Counted from the stretch's first letter, positions 1-5,910 are shown. The stretch: 6,762 nt of DNA from Planctomycetota bacterium (GCA_023397045.1 JAEWUR010000517.1:1-6762); one strand, 5' to 3'. The notes: generated by a model not told the origin, from the sequence alone. Made by a program: numbers and translations.

Positions 1-2
1 TG

Positions 3-1202
3 TTCCCGAACAGCATGGTCCAACTGATTCCGTTGGCCGACAAGCTGATTGTGCGAGGGCAGGCCAGGGATTCGGGTGAGGCGTCGCAGATCCTCGCGGT
101 GTTGTCGTCGGGCGACAGCGCGGCCTACGGTCGCGGGCGGAATATGGTCGATGCCGGAAAGGCCGTGGATCCGGCGCCCGGCGACTCGAACATTCCGGCG
201 CACAATATCATCAACTTGATGGAGGTTCCCGGCGAACAGCAAGTGTTGTTGAAGGTCCGGATTGCCCAGTTGGACCGCACGGCGGCCCGGCGGATGGCGA
301 CCCAGCTTCGGATCAACAGCGGGGTTTTGGCGTTGAACACCGACTCCGGCGGATTGTCGGCGGTGTTCAGTTCGGTGTTGAATCCCGAGGACCTTCGTTT
401 GGCGATTACGGCGGTCAGCAGCACCGGCTACACCAAGATTCTGGCCGAGCCGAACCTGGTAACGCTGAATGGTCAGCCGGCGAGTTTCATGGCCGGCGGT
501 CGATACGCGGTTCCCACGGCGGTTGGCATCGGCGGCGTGTCGGGGATCAACACGCAGTTCCAGAACTTCGGCACGCAGTTGACCTTCACTCCGACCATCA
601 TCGACAAGGACCGGGTGCGACTGGTCGTCGCTCCGTCGTTTAGTGCGATCAACCGGGATCTGACGGTGCAGGGCATCCCCGGCACAAGCGATCGATCGGT
701 GGAAACGCAGGTGGATTTGCGGGTTGGGCAGTGGTTGGCCATTGCCGGTTTGTTGGAAGACAACCAGCGAGGCAGCAAGGTGCGCGTGCCGTTTGTCGGC
801 GACATTCCGATCGTCGGTGCGGCCTTCGGACAGACATCGGTGCAGCGTTCGGAGACGGAATTGATCATTCTGGTCAGCCCGGAGTTGGTCCATCCGATGG
901 ACGCCCGGGAAACGCCGATGATTCTTCCGGGCATGGAGATTACGGAGCCGGGCGACACGTCGTTTTTCCTTGGCGGGGCTTATGTTGCCAGGGACGGCGG
1001 TCCGCATCGCTGCGTGCCACGTTGTGCGGGGGCGTGTCCGATTCCGTCGTCGTGCCCCATCGATGCAGGCGTCGTCCAGACGAGCGCGACGGTTCCGGCA
1101 TCGGACATGCGTCAGCAAGCGGCTCGGCAGACGATGAGCCGGCCCGACTATCAGCGTTCTGAAAAATACTATGTGTACGGCCAACACGGGACGTCCCAAT
1201 AG
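3..1202 (+). CDS. cpaC: Tad/Flp pilus secretin, CpaC/RcpA-like, 5' partial
   Basis: Outer-membrane secretin forming the ring channel of a tight-adherence (Tad/Flp) pilus or related secretion system. The frame is open to the window edge: the codons before Met(15) encode FPNS and join smoothly to a BON/N-domain-like segment (DKLIVRGQARDSGEASQIL), so Met(15) is internal and the N-terminus is missing. Numbering from that Met: segment QQVLLKVRIAQLDR at about 75-88 is typical of the start of the secretin part; ILAEPNLVTLNGQ at 142-154 with the following AGGRYAVP is a strong CpaC-family signature; the beta-rich C-terminal secretin core (VETQVDLRVGQWLAIAGLL, then VPFVGDIPIVGAAF and ETELIILVSPELV) spans about 230-295. 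A further 90 or so residues follow, with four cysteines at 333, 337, 341 and 347. It stops at TAG, 57 nt before a small lipoprotein gene, as expected in a Tad operon. The family call is firm; whether it serves a pilus or secretion is inferred. Confidence 0.93.
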   Translation, partial: FPNSMVQLIPLADKLIVRGQARDSGEASQILAVLSSGDSAAYGRGRNMVDAGKAVDPAPGDSNIPAHNIINLMEVPGEQQVLLKVRIAQLDRTAARRMATQLRINSGVLALNTDSGGLSAVFSSVLNPEDLRLAITAVSSTGYTKILAEPNLVTLNGQPASFMAGGRYAVPTAVGIGGVSGINTQFQNFGTQLTFTPTIIDKDRVRLVVAPSFSAINRDLTVQGIPGTSDRSVETQVDLRVGQWLAIAGLLEDNQRGSKVRVPFVGDIPIVGAAFGQTSVQRSETELIILVSPELVHPMDARETPMILPGMEITEPGDTSFFLGGAYVARDGGPHRCVPRCAGACPIPSSCPIDAGVVQTSATVPASDMRQQAARQTMSRPDYQRSEKYYVYGQHGTSQ

Positions 1203-1246
1203 CATGTATTGCAGGCGGGAACGTGGTGCGATTGGCAAGTTTGTCC

Positions 1247-1251
1247 AAGGA
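1247..1251 (+). promoter_or_regulatory. Shine-Dalgarno deciding the start of the CpaD-like lipoprotein gene
   Basis: AAGGA lies 8 nt upstream of the ATG at 1260. It favours that ATG (or the adjacent GTG at 1257) over the upstream in-frame ATG at 1209. Starting at 1260 puts a lysine and a hydrophobic stretch at the N-terminus, as a signal peptide needs. Confidence 0.6.
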
Positions 1252-1259
1252 CTGATGTG

Positions 1260-1847
1260 ATGAAAGCACTCGAAAAGATAACCGCGACGGCCGCACTGGG
1301 GATTTCCGGCTTTTTGATGCTGGCCGGCGGCTGTTGTGCGCCCGAGAAGACACCGACGCCGCCGTTGGGTGTTCAGAGCGACGCGATCTGGCGACGCCAG
1401 GAGGCAGGCGCTTCGGCCTCGGACTTCGTGATACCGCAGAGCGAGTTCGCCACCGACAGCGACACGATCCAGTTGAATGCGGCCGGCCAAGATCACCTGA
1501 AGGCGATTGCGGCGCGGCTTCATTGCGGGGCTCCGCTGCCGGTGATCGTCGAGCGAAGCTCCACGTCGGTCAATCCGGAATCGCGATACGACTATCCGGT
1601 CAATCCGAGTCCGGAATTGGACATGAAGCGTCGTGAATACATTGTCAAATCGCTGGTTGCGTTGGGGATTGCCAATGCGGACCAGTGCGTGGTGGTGGCT
1701 CCGGCTCTTGCGCCGGGTGAGCCCGCGACCGAGGCCGCTCGCAACTACGAGCGAGGCTTGAACTCTTACGGCCGGAACTTTGGCGGATTCGGCGTTGGCC
1801 GTGCGGGCGGATTGGCGGGCATCGGCGAAGGCGGGACCATTCACTAA
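1260..1847 (+). CDS. Small lipoprotein of the Tad locus, CpaD-like with OmpA-like core
   Basis: A 195-residue predicted lipoprotein. The start at 1260 is chosen for its Shine-Dalgarno; an ATG at 1209 would add 17 residues that spoil the signal peptide. The N-terminus (MKALEKITATAALGISGFLM) is a signal sequence ending in LAGGCC, an imperfect lipobox with Cys25 or Cys26 as lipidation site. Residues 55-150 look OmpA/CpaD-like: a strand (DFVIPQSEF), a helix (LNAAGQDHLKAIAARL), a strand (LPVIVERSSTS), a helix (DMKRREYIVKSLVALGI), and a last strand (QCVVVAPAL). This order resembles the pilus-assembly protein CpaD and the OmpA C-terminal fold. The tail at 170-192 is glycine-rich. It sits between the secretin and TPR genes, 12 nt from the latter. 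By family logic it would act in the periplasm, holding or positioning the secretin, perhaps at the cell wall. CpaD identity rests on position and fold pattern, not on a diagnostic motif. Confidence 0.72.
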   Translation: MKALEKITATAALGISGFLMLAGGCCAPEKTPTPPLGVQSDAIWRRQEAGASASDFVIPQSEFATDSDTIQLNAAGQDHLKAIAARLHCGAPLPVIVERSSTSVNPESRYDYPVNPSPELDMKRREYIVKSLVALGIANADQCVVVAPALAPGEPATEAARNYERGLNSYGRNFGGFGVGRAGGLAGIGEGGTIH

Positions 1848-1859
1848 CGGAGTCGAATC

Positions 1860-2720
1860 ATGCAGCGTTGGAATTGGAGTCTTCTGCTGGTGATCGGCGT
1901 CTGTCTCGCCGGATTCAACGGGTGCGCCAGTCTGAAATTACCGGGCAAGGAGCCTACGTTCGGTTCGTCGGCCGCCGCCGGCACGACGTGCGCCGCTCCC
2001 GATCCGATTGTGGACGCCGAGATGCCGACGTTTGGGTTTGGCAAATCGGACGACAAGGCGGAAGGTTTTGACGGCAAATATGCGTTGGGCCGCCTTTGCG
2101 AGCGCCGAGGCGAGATTGACCAGGCGGAACACATCTACAACGTATTGCTGGAGAAGAAGCCGAACGACGCAAACCTGCATCATCGGTTGGGCGTGTTGGC
2201 GGTCAAGAAGAACGATTTTGCGAAGGCCGAAGAATGCTTCCGGAAGGCGCAATCGTTGGCGCCGGCCTCGGCCGAATTGTTCAGCGACATCGGATATTGC
2301 TATTATCTGCAACTGCGGTTCGCCGAAGCGGAGGCGATGTTCCATGAAGCGTTGAAGATCGATCCGAACCATGCCCAGACGATCAATAATATGGCGTTGG
2401 TGCTGGGGCGGCAGGGGCGATGCGACGAGGCGTTGGAGTTGTTCAAGCGGACGAACAAGGAATCCGAGGCCTACGCGAATTTGGCTTACATCTTGGCGCA
2501 GAACGGCGATTTCGCCAAGGCGGAGCAGTTGTACCTTCACGCGTTGACGTTGGACAACGAGATGAAGGCGGCCGCCGAGGCGGTGTTGCAGATCAATCAG
2601 CGAGAACAGGCGCGATCGAGACTGGAATCGGCGAACCTCGGCCCGATGGCGGCCGCGCCGATCACTCCGGTTGACGGGACGTCCGAGCAACTCGTCCGCC
2701 TGCCGAAAACCGAACTATGA
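1860..2720 (+). CDS. TPR-repeat lipoprotein, TadD-like
   Basis: A 286-residue tetratricopeptide-repeat protein, probably an envelope-anchored scaffold. ATG 1860 follows GGAG (1849-1852) by 7 nt. Residues 1-21 form a signal peptide (RWNWSLLLVIGVCLAGF) followed by NGC, so Cys22 is the likely lipid-modified residue, although Phe at -3 is unusual for a lipobox. A low-complexity linker (about 23-70) leads to about five TPR units: about 73-101, 104-137, 138-171, 172-200 and 204-237. The second and third show the canonical pattern best (LGVLAVKKNDFAKAEECFRK; IGYCYYLQLRFAEAEAMF... IDPN). The last 45 residues are proline- and charge-rich. Tad loci normally contain a TPR lipoprotein, TadD, thought to help assemble or localise the secretin. 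Position and architecture fit this, but TPRs diverge fast, so orthology is inferred. Its TGA overlaps an ATG (2717) that belongs to the next frame. Confidence 0.85.
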   Translation: MQRWNWSLLLVIGVCLAGFNGCASLKLPGKEPTFGSSAAAGTTCAAPDPIVDAEMPTFGFGKSDDKAEGFDGKYALGRLCERRGEIDQAEHIYNVLLEKKPNDANLHHRLGVLAVKKNDFAKAEECFRKAQSLAPASAELFSDIGYCYYLQLRFAEAEAMFHEALKIDPNHAQTINNMALVLGRQGRCDEALELFKRTNKESEAYANLAYILAQNGDFAKAEQLYLHALTLDNEMKAAAEAVLQINQREQARSRLESANLGPMAAAPITPVDGTSEQLVRLPKTEL

Positions 2721-2724
2721 ACTT

Positions 2725-2730
2725 GGAGGA
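2725..2730 (+). promoter_or_regulatory. Strong Shine-Dalgarno selecting a GTG start at 2738
   Basis: GGAGGA, a near-perfect ribosome-binding site, lies 7 nt upstream of GTG 2738. The in-frame ATG at 2717 lies before this site and has no comparable site of its own. The GTG is therefore the better start. Confidence 0.7.
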
Positions 2731-2737
2731 ATCCACC

Positions 2738-3586
2738 GTGCGGACCCGTGCAACCATTATGACCGCCTGTTGCCTGGCCTTGCTGAGTCTTTCGGCACGG
2801 CGCGGCATCGGGCAAGACGCCGAAGTGATTGGCACTCCGTCGCCGTATCAACAGGCGAGCCCGGCGTCGATGCCGTACAACGCGACTGGCGATCTAGGCA
2901 CAGGCTGCGAGAGTTCATGCACGCCGCCGACCACGCCGTGGTATTACTGGTGGAGCACCTGGCACTGGTTCGACCGGTACCACGATCGCGGCCAACACTA
3001 CGCGTATCAACCGCCGTTGCCCGGCTGGTATTATTTCCGCCCTTACAGCGTTTCGCAGTTGCGGGCTCAACAGGAAGCGGCGATGCAATGGGGCGGCGAT
3101 CCTCGGAATCCCTACGCGGTCGGCAATTTGCCGGCGCCCGAGACGGCGCCGCGTCCGGCCACCGTCACACCGTTGTCGTCGCGACAGACGTCGCCAAACG
3201 TCAGCTATGAGATTGCGGCATCGTATGCCGAGCCTTCGGTGCAACAAGCGGCCCCAGCGGCCGACATCGTGCCTTGGCCGGTGATCCTGCGCAATCCGCG
3301 ATTCGCGGCGGATCGGGCGAGAATCGAAGAGCCCTATCGGCGCAGCCTGCGCGGGCAAGGGGCTCCGACGGCCGCCGACTATCAGGACATGATCGACGCC
3401 GCCGCCCAGATGAAAGCGACTCTCTGGCAGATGACCGTCGACGTGTCGGATCAGGACAGCCTGAGCGCCGAGAAGTTCCTCGAACAGTTGGCTGCCGAAG
3501 CCCGGGATCAGTTGCGAGCGAGTCTCGCGCCTGCGGATGCCGGATCGGCTTCGGTCTATTCGGGCGGCACCATGTCCGGCTACTAG
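2738..3586 (+). CDS. Exported protein of unknown function with Tyr/Trp-rich segment
   Basis: I do not recognise a named family. From GTG 2738 the product has 282 residues; the alternative ATG at 2717 would add 7 residues (MNLEEST) and overlap the preceding stop codon. The N-terminus (MRTRATIMTACCLALLSLSA) has basic residues and a hydrophobic core, so it is a signal peptide; no clear lipobox follows. The striking part is residues 67-105, packed with aromatics: WYYWWSTWHWFDRY begins at Trp68, and GWYYFRPYS follows near 97-105, then a stretch beginning GGDPRNPYA. A Pro/Ala/Thr-rich region comes next. The last third looks helical and charged (DYQDMIDAAAQMKATLW; DSLSAEKFLEQLAAEARDQL). It lies last in the Tad-linked run, so an envelope or pilus accessory role is inferred. 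I associate such aromatic-rich proteins with planctomycetes from memory only. Confidence 0.75.
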   Translation: MRTRATIMTACCLALLSLSARRGIGQDAEVIGTPSPYQQASPASMPYNATGDLGTGCESSCTPPTTPWYYWWSTWHWFDRYHDRGQHYAYQPPLPGWYYFRPYSVSQLRAQQEAAMQWGGDPRNPYAVGNLPAPETAPRPATVTPLSSRQTSPNVSYEIAASYAEPSVQQAAPAADIVPWPVILRNPRFAADRARIEEPYRRSLRGQGAPTAADYQDMIDAAAQMKATLWQMTVDVSDQDSLSAEKFLEQLAAEARDQLRASLAPADAGSASVYSGGTMSGY

Positions 3587-3613
3587 AGCGGATTCACGAC
3601 AGGTATAGCGGGT

Positions 3614-3686
3614 GCAATGGCCACGTCTGTGTGGCCATGCAGCGGTTTTCTCGGGAAAGCATGCCCACGGCAAGCGTGGGCATGGC
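3614..3686 (+). repeat. Two adjacent perfect hairpins, REP-like intergenic element
   Basis: Hairpin A: ATGGCCAC (3617-3624) pairs with GTGGCCAT (3631-3638) around a 6-nt loop, and GC/GC extends it past one bulged A (3614-3640). A short T-run (3646-3649) follows, so it might weakly terminate the upstream operon. Hairpin B: CATGCCCACG (3660-3669) pairs with CGTGGGCATG (3675-3684) around a 5-nt GCAAG loop, a 10-bp perfect stem. The two stems resemble each other (ATG-CC-CAC cores), as in composite REP/BIME units. I recall similar GTGGGCATG palindromes as common dispersed repeats in planctomycete genomes, but cannot check copy number here. Confidence 0.55.
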
Positions 3687-3745
3687 ACCCACTTCGGTCT
3701 TCTCGGTCGGGCGTGCAACGCGCAAGGGTAGGTATCGCTCCACGT

Positions 3746-5629
3746 ATGTTTCGCATTCGAGTGATTTACGACGACAATTTGCCGATCAATCGGTCGGCGA
3801 TTGTCCAGGTGCAGGAGATTCTGCGGTCGCAGTTTTCACTCGTGCGCGAGGAAGTGATTCAGGCGATTCCCGATCGGTTGCGCAACCCGTTCAAATATGG
3901 GTTTCGCACGATTCTTTTTGTCGCGGAAGGCGCGAAGGGCAAGATTCAGGGTTTTGCCATTCTGCATCACGAGCCGGAGATCGGCTTCTGTTATTTGGAT
4001 TTCGTGGCGACGGCGAAACATACGCCAGGCCGGGGCATTGGCGGTTCGCTTTACGAGCGCATCCGGCACGAAGCGCGGCGTTTGCAGGCGATAGGATTGT
4101 TTTTCGAGTGTCTGCCCGACAACCCCGCGTTGTGCCGCGATCCTCAAGTGCTCAAGCAGAACATCGCGCGACTGAAGTTTTACGAGCATTACGGGGCGAG
4201 GCCGATCGTGAACACGGCCTATGAGACGCCGGTGACGCCCGGCAGCGACAATCCGCCGTATCTGTTGTTCGACGATCTGGGTCAGAACAGCGTCCTGACG
4301 CGCGACCGGGCTCGCACGATCGTTCGCACGATCCTTCAGCGCGAGTATGGGCACCTGTGCAGCAAAGAGTATATCAACATGGTCGTCGAGTCGTTCCACG
4401 ACCCGGCGGTGCGTCTGCGCGAGCCGAAATACGTTGCCAAGGAATCGGGCGCACCGTTGTCGGCGCAGACGCCGAAAGACATGCAGATCACGATGGTGGT
4501 GAACGATCGCCACGGGCTTCACGAGGTGCGCGATCGAGGGTACGTCGAGGCGCCGGTGCGAATCAAGACGATTCTGAAAGAGATTGGGCAGAGCGATCTG
4601 TTCGTCCAGGTGCCGCCGAAAAGCTATCCGAAGAGTCACACGCTGGCGGTCCACGACGCCGAATTCGTTCGATATCTGAAGCGCGTTTGCGAGAAAGTAC
4701 CGGCGGGTCAGGCGGTCTATCCGTATGTATTCCCGATTCGGAACGATACGCGTCCGCCGAAGGAACTGGCCATTCGCGCAGGGTATTACTGCATCGACAC
4801 GTTTACGCCGTTGAACCAGCGAGCTCATGCGGCGGCCGAACGGGCGGTCGATTGTGCCATGACCGCGGCCGATTCGATTCTCGGCGGTCGACCGATCGCC
4901 TATGCGTTGGTTCGTCCGCCGGGCCATCATGCCGAACACCGCGCGTTCGGCGGCTTCTGCTACTTGAACTCGACGGCCATTGCGGCCCACTATCTTAGCG
5001 GTTTGGGCAAGGTGGCAATCCTCGATATTGATTATCACCACGGCAACGGGCAGCAAGAGATTTTTTATGAGCGCGCCGATGTGATGACCATTTCGATCCA
5101 CGGCCACCCGGGGATCGCGTATCCGTACTTTAGCGGATTTGCGGACGAGCGAGGCCGAGGCGCGGGCGAAGGTTTTAACGTCAACTATCCGCTGCCCGAG
5201 GTCGTGGATGGAAAACGTTATCATGACGTCCTGCAGAAGGCGCTGCGTCTGATCGTGGCGTTTCGACCGACGTTTCTGGTCGTCGCGCTGGGATTGGACA
5301 CGGCGAAAGGCGATCCGACGGGTTCGTGGAGCCTGCGGGCGAACGATTTCGAGACGAACGGCGCGATGATAGGATCGCTGAAGCTGCCGACGCTCGTCGT
5401 GCAAGAGGGTGGCTATAACACGCGAAATTTAGGCGTCAACGCGAGGCGGTTTTTTCACGGTCTTTGGTCGGCGATGTACGATTTTCCTTCGCCGGGAAAT
5501 TCAGGAAAGAAGCCGCAAATGCCGAATCATACGGCAAAGCGAACGATGCTGAGCAAGCCAAGCAGAAGCAGCGTAAAAAAGTTGACAGGGGGACCTGTCA
5601 ACACCTCGTCCACTGTTCCGGACGGGTGA
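3746..5629 (+). CDS. GNAT acetyltransferase fused to HDAC/acetylpolyamine amidohydrolase-type deacetylase
   Basis: A 627-residue two-domain enzyme. The frame is open upstream to ATG 3617, but that stretch crosses the hairpin repeat and encodes no domain; FRIRVIYDDN begins right after ATG 3746, so I start there (a modest AAGGGTAGG lies 13 nt upstream). Residues 1-175 are a GNAT domain: acetyl-CoA pyrophosphate loop RGIGG at 96-100, following strand YLDFVATA, and FYEHYGARP from 145. Residues 176-245 are a linker of unknown role. Residues 246-580 match the acetylpolyamine amidohydrolase branch of the arginase/HDAC fold: RPPGHHA with catalytic His394/His395, DIDYHHGNG with zinc ligands Asp429 and His431, third ligand Asp518 in GLDT, and transition-state Tyr557 in EGGY. 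The length of this part equals a free-standing enzyme. The family removes acetyl groups from amines such as acetyl-lysine or acetylpolyamines, probably in the cytoplasm (no signal peptide). The last 47 residues are basic and low-complexity. The domain calls are firm; the substrate is unknown. Confidence 0.92.
   Translation: MFRIRVIYDDNLPINRSAIVQVQEILRSQFSLVREEVIQAIPDRLRNPFKYGFRTILFVAEGAKGKIQGFAILHHEPEIGFCYLDFVATAKHTPGRGIGGSLYERIRHEARRLQAIGLFFECLPDNPALCRDPQVLKQNIARLKFYEHYGARPIVNTAYETPVTPGSDNPPYLLFDDLGQNSVLTRDRARTIVRTILQREYGHLCSKEYINMVVESFHDPAVRLREPKYVAKESGAPLSAQTPKDMQITMVVNDRHGLHEVRDRGYVEAPVRIKTILKEIGQSDLFVQVPPKSYPKSHTLAVHDAEFVRYLKRVCEKVPAGQAVYPYVFPIRNDTRPPKELAIRAGYYCIDTFTPLNQRAHAAAERAVDCAMTAADSILGGRPIAYALVRPPGHHAEHRAFGGFCYLNSTAIAAHYLSGLGKVAILDIDYHHGNGQQEIFYERADVMTISIHGHPGIAYPYFSGFADERGRGAGEGFNVNYPLPEVVDGKRYHDVLQKALRLIVAFRPTFLVVALGLDTAKGDPTGSWSLRANDFETNGAMIGSLKLPTLVVQEGGYNTRNLGVNARRFFHGLWSAMYDFPSPGNSGKKPQMPNHTAKRTMLSKPSRSSVKKLTGGPVNTSSTVPDG
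5575..5602 (-). terminator. Perfect palindrome with T-tract on the minus strand
   Basis: GTTGACAGG (5581-5589) pairs with CCTGTCAAC (5594-5602) around a GGGA loop. Six A's (5575-5580) precede it on the + strand, so an RNA read leftward would have a 9-bp hairpin followed by six U's, the form of an intrinsic terminator. On the + strand no T-run follows. It lies inside the last codons of the GNAT-deacetylase gene. No minus-strand gene is evident, so it may instead be part of a repeat. Confidence 0.4.
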
Positions 5630-5677
5630 TCGACGGATCGCCGGCCGGACGGGTTTTCGGGAGCGATTGGCCGGGTT

Positions 5678-5726
5678 GGCCGATTCGAGCGGATGGTCTG
5701 GGGGGACAGTCCGCCTCGAATCGGCC
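5678..5726. repeat. Long inverted repeat in the gcvT upstream region
   Basis: GGCCGATTCGAG (5678-5689) and CTCGAATCGGCC (5715-5726) are perfect 12-bp arms. CGGA (5690-5693) and TCCG (5710-5713) extend the stem to 16 bp past one bulged C (5714). The loop is 16 nt and G-rich (tggtctggggggacag). No T-tract follows, so it is not a standard terminator. A protein-binding site, RNA structure or mobile palindrome are all possible. Confidence 0.5.
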
Positions 5727-5747
5727 GGCCCATTTTCTTGGGCTGGC
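5724..5747. repeat. Second hairpin overlapping the long inverted repeat
   Basis: GCCGGCCCA (5724-5732) pairs with TGGGCTGGC (5739-5747) with one G-U pair and a 6-nt TTTTCT loop. It shares bases 5724-5726 with the preceding inverted repeat, so the two full stems could not form together. The role is unknown. Confidence 0.35.
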
Positions 5748-5894
5748 GAGGTCAAAGGCATTTGGCCCCACTGTCTTTCGGCCTGCCAATTGATAAAATG
5801 GCATCTTTTCCGGCACGTCTGCCTTTCGTTCGGGAAAGTCTTGAGGGCGAGAGCGGCTTGTTGCCCGAAGGTCGCGTTATAGGAAACTGATTTC

Positions 5895-5901
5895 AGGAAG
5901 G
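5895..5901 (+). promoter_or_regulatory. Shine-Dalgarno of gcvT
   Basis: AGGAAGG lies 9 nt upstream of ATG 5911 and supports that start over Met6 of the same frame. Confidence 0.65.
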
Positions 5902-5910
5902 AACTGGGTC

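Larger units (their letters stand above)
5630..5910. other. Intergenic region upstream of gcvT
   Basis: A non-coding stretch of 281 nt between the deacetylase fusion and gcvT. It holds the two inverted repeats at 5678-5747. A weak promoter-like pair, CTGTCT (5771-5776) and TAAAAT (5794-5799) spaced by 17 nt, could drive gcvT; only the -10-like element is close to consensus. Small open frames here (for example 5667-5882) have no recognisable family or Shine-Dalgarno and look like chance. The gap suggests that gcvT is transcribed separately from the upstream gene. Confidence 0.5.

Noticed and set aside
1938..2690. Minus-strand open frame of 250 codons opposite the TPR gene
   Set aside because: Arg/Leu/Gln-rich with no family signature; the + strand has clear TPR repeats and a Shine-Dalgarno, so this is a shadow.
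2717..2737. ATG start at 2717 for the aromatic-rich protein
   Set aside because: It precedes the strong GGAGGA at 2725-2730, overlaps the upstream stop, and adds acidic residues before the signal peptide; GTG 2738 fits better.
2915..3718. Minus-strand open frame of 267 codons opposite the aromatic-rich protein
   Set aside because: Very Arg-rich and low in recognisable structure, and it runs through the hairpin repeat. The + strand frame has a signal peptide and a strong ribosome-binding site.
3836..5404. Long minus-strand open frame of 522 codons
   Set aside because: It is antisense to the GNAT-deacetylase gene and encodes Arg/His/Val-rich text with no recognisable motif, as expected from G+C-rich codon bias opposite a real gene.
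5464..5793. Possible programmed frameshift at the A6 run (5575-5580) into the overlapping + frame
   Set aside because: The overlapping frame carries no domain and continues into the inverted repeats; nothing but the short A-run supports slippage.
5771..5799. Sigma-70-like promoter pair CTGTCT and TAAAAT
   Set aside because: Spacing is right, but the -35 matches only three of six consensus bases, and such pairs arise often by chance; it is mentioned within the intergenic entry only.
5843..5910. Possible glycine riboswitch upstream of gcvT (GAGAG, CCGAAGG and AAACTG...CAGG pieces in the right order)
   Set aside because: The highly conserved ACTCTCAGG core is missing, and P1 and P2 cannot be paired sensibly. 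The 3' piece is also the gcvT ribosome-binding site. The resemblance is most likely chance; an Infernal search with RF00504 would settle it.
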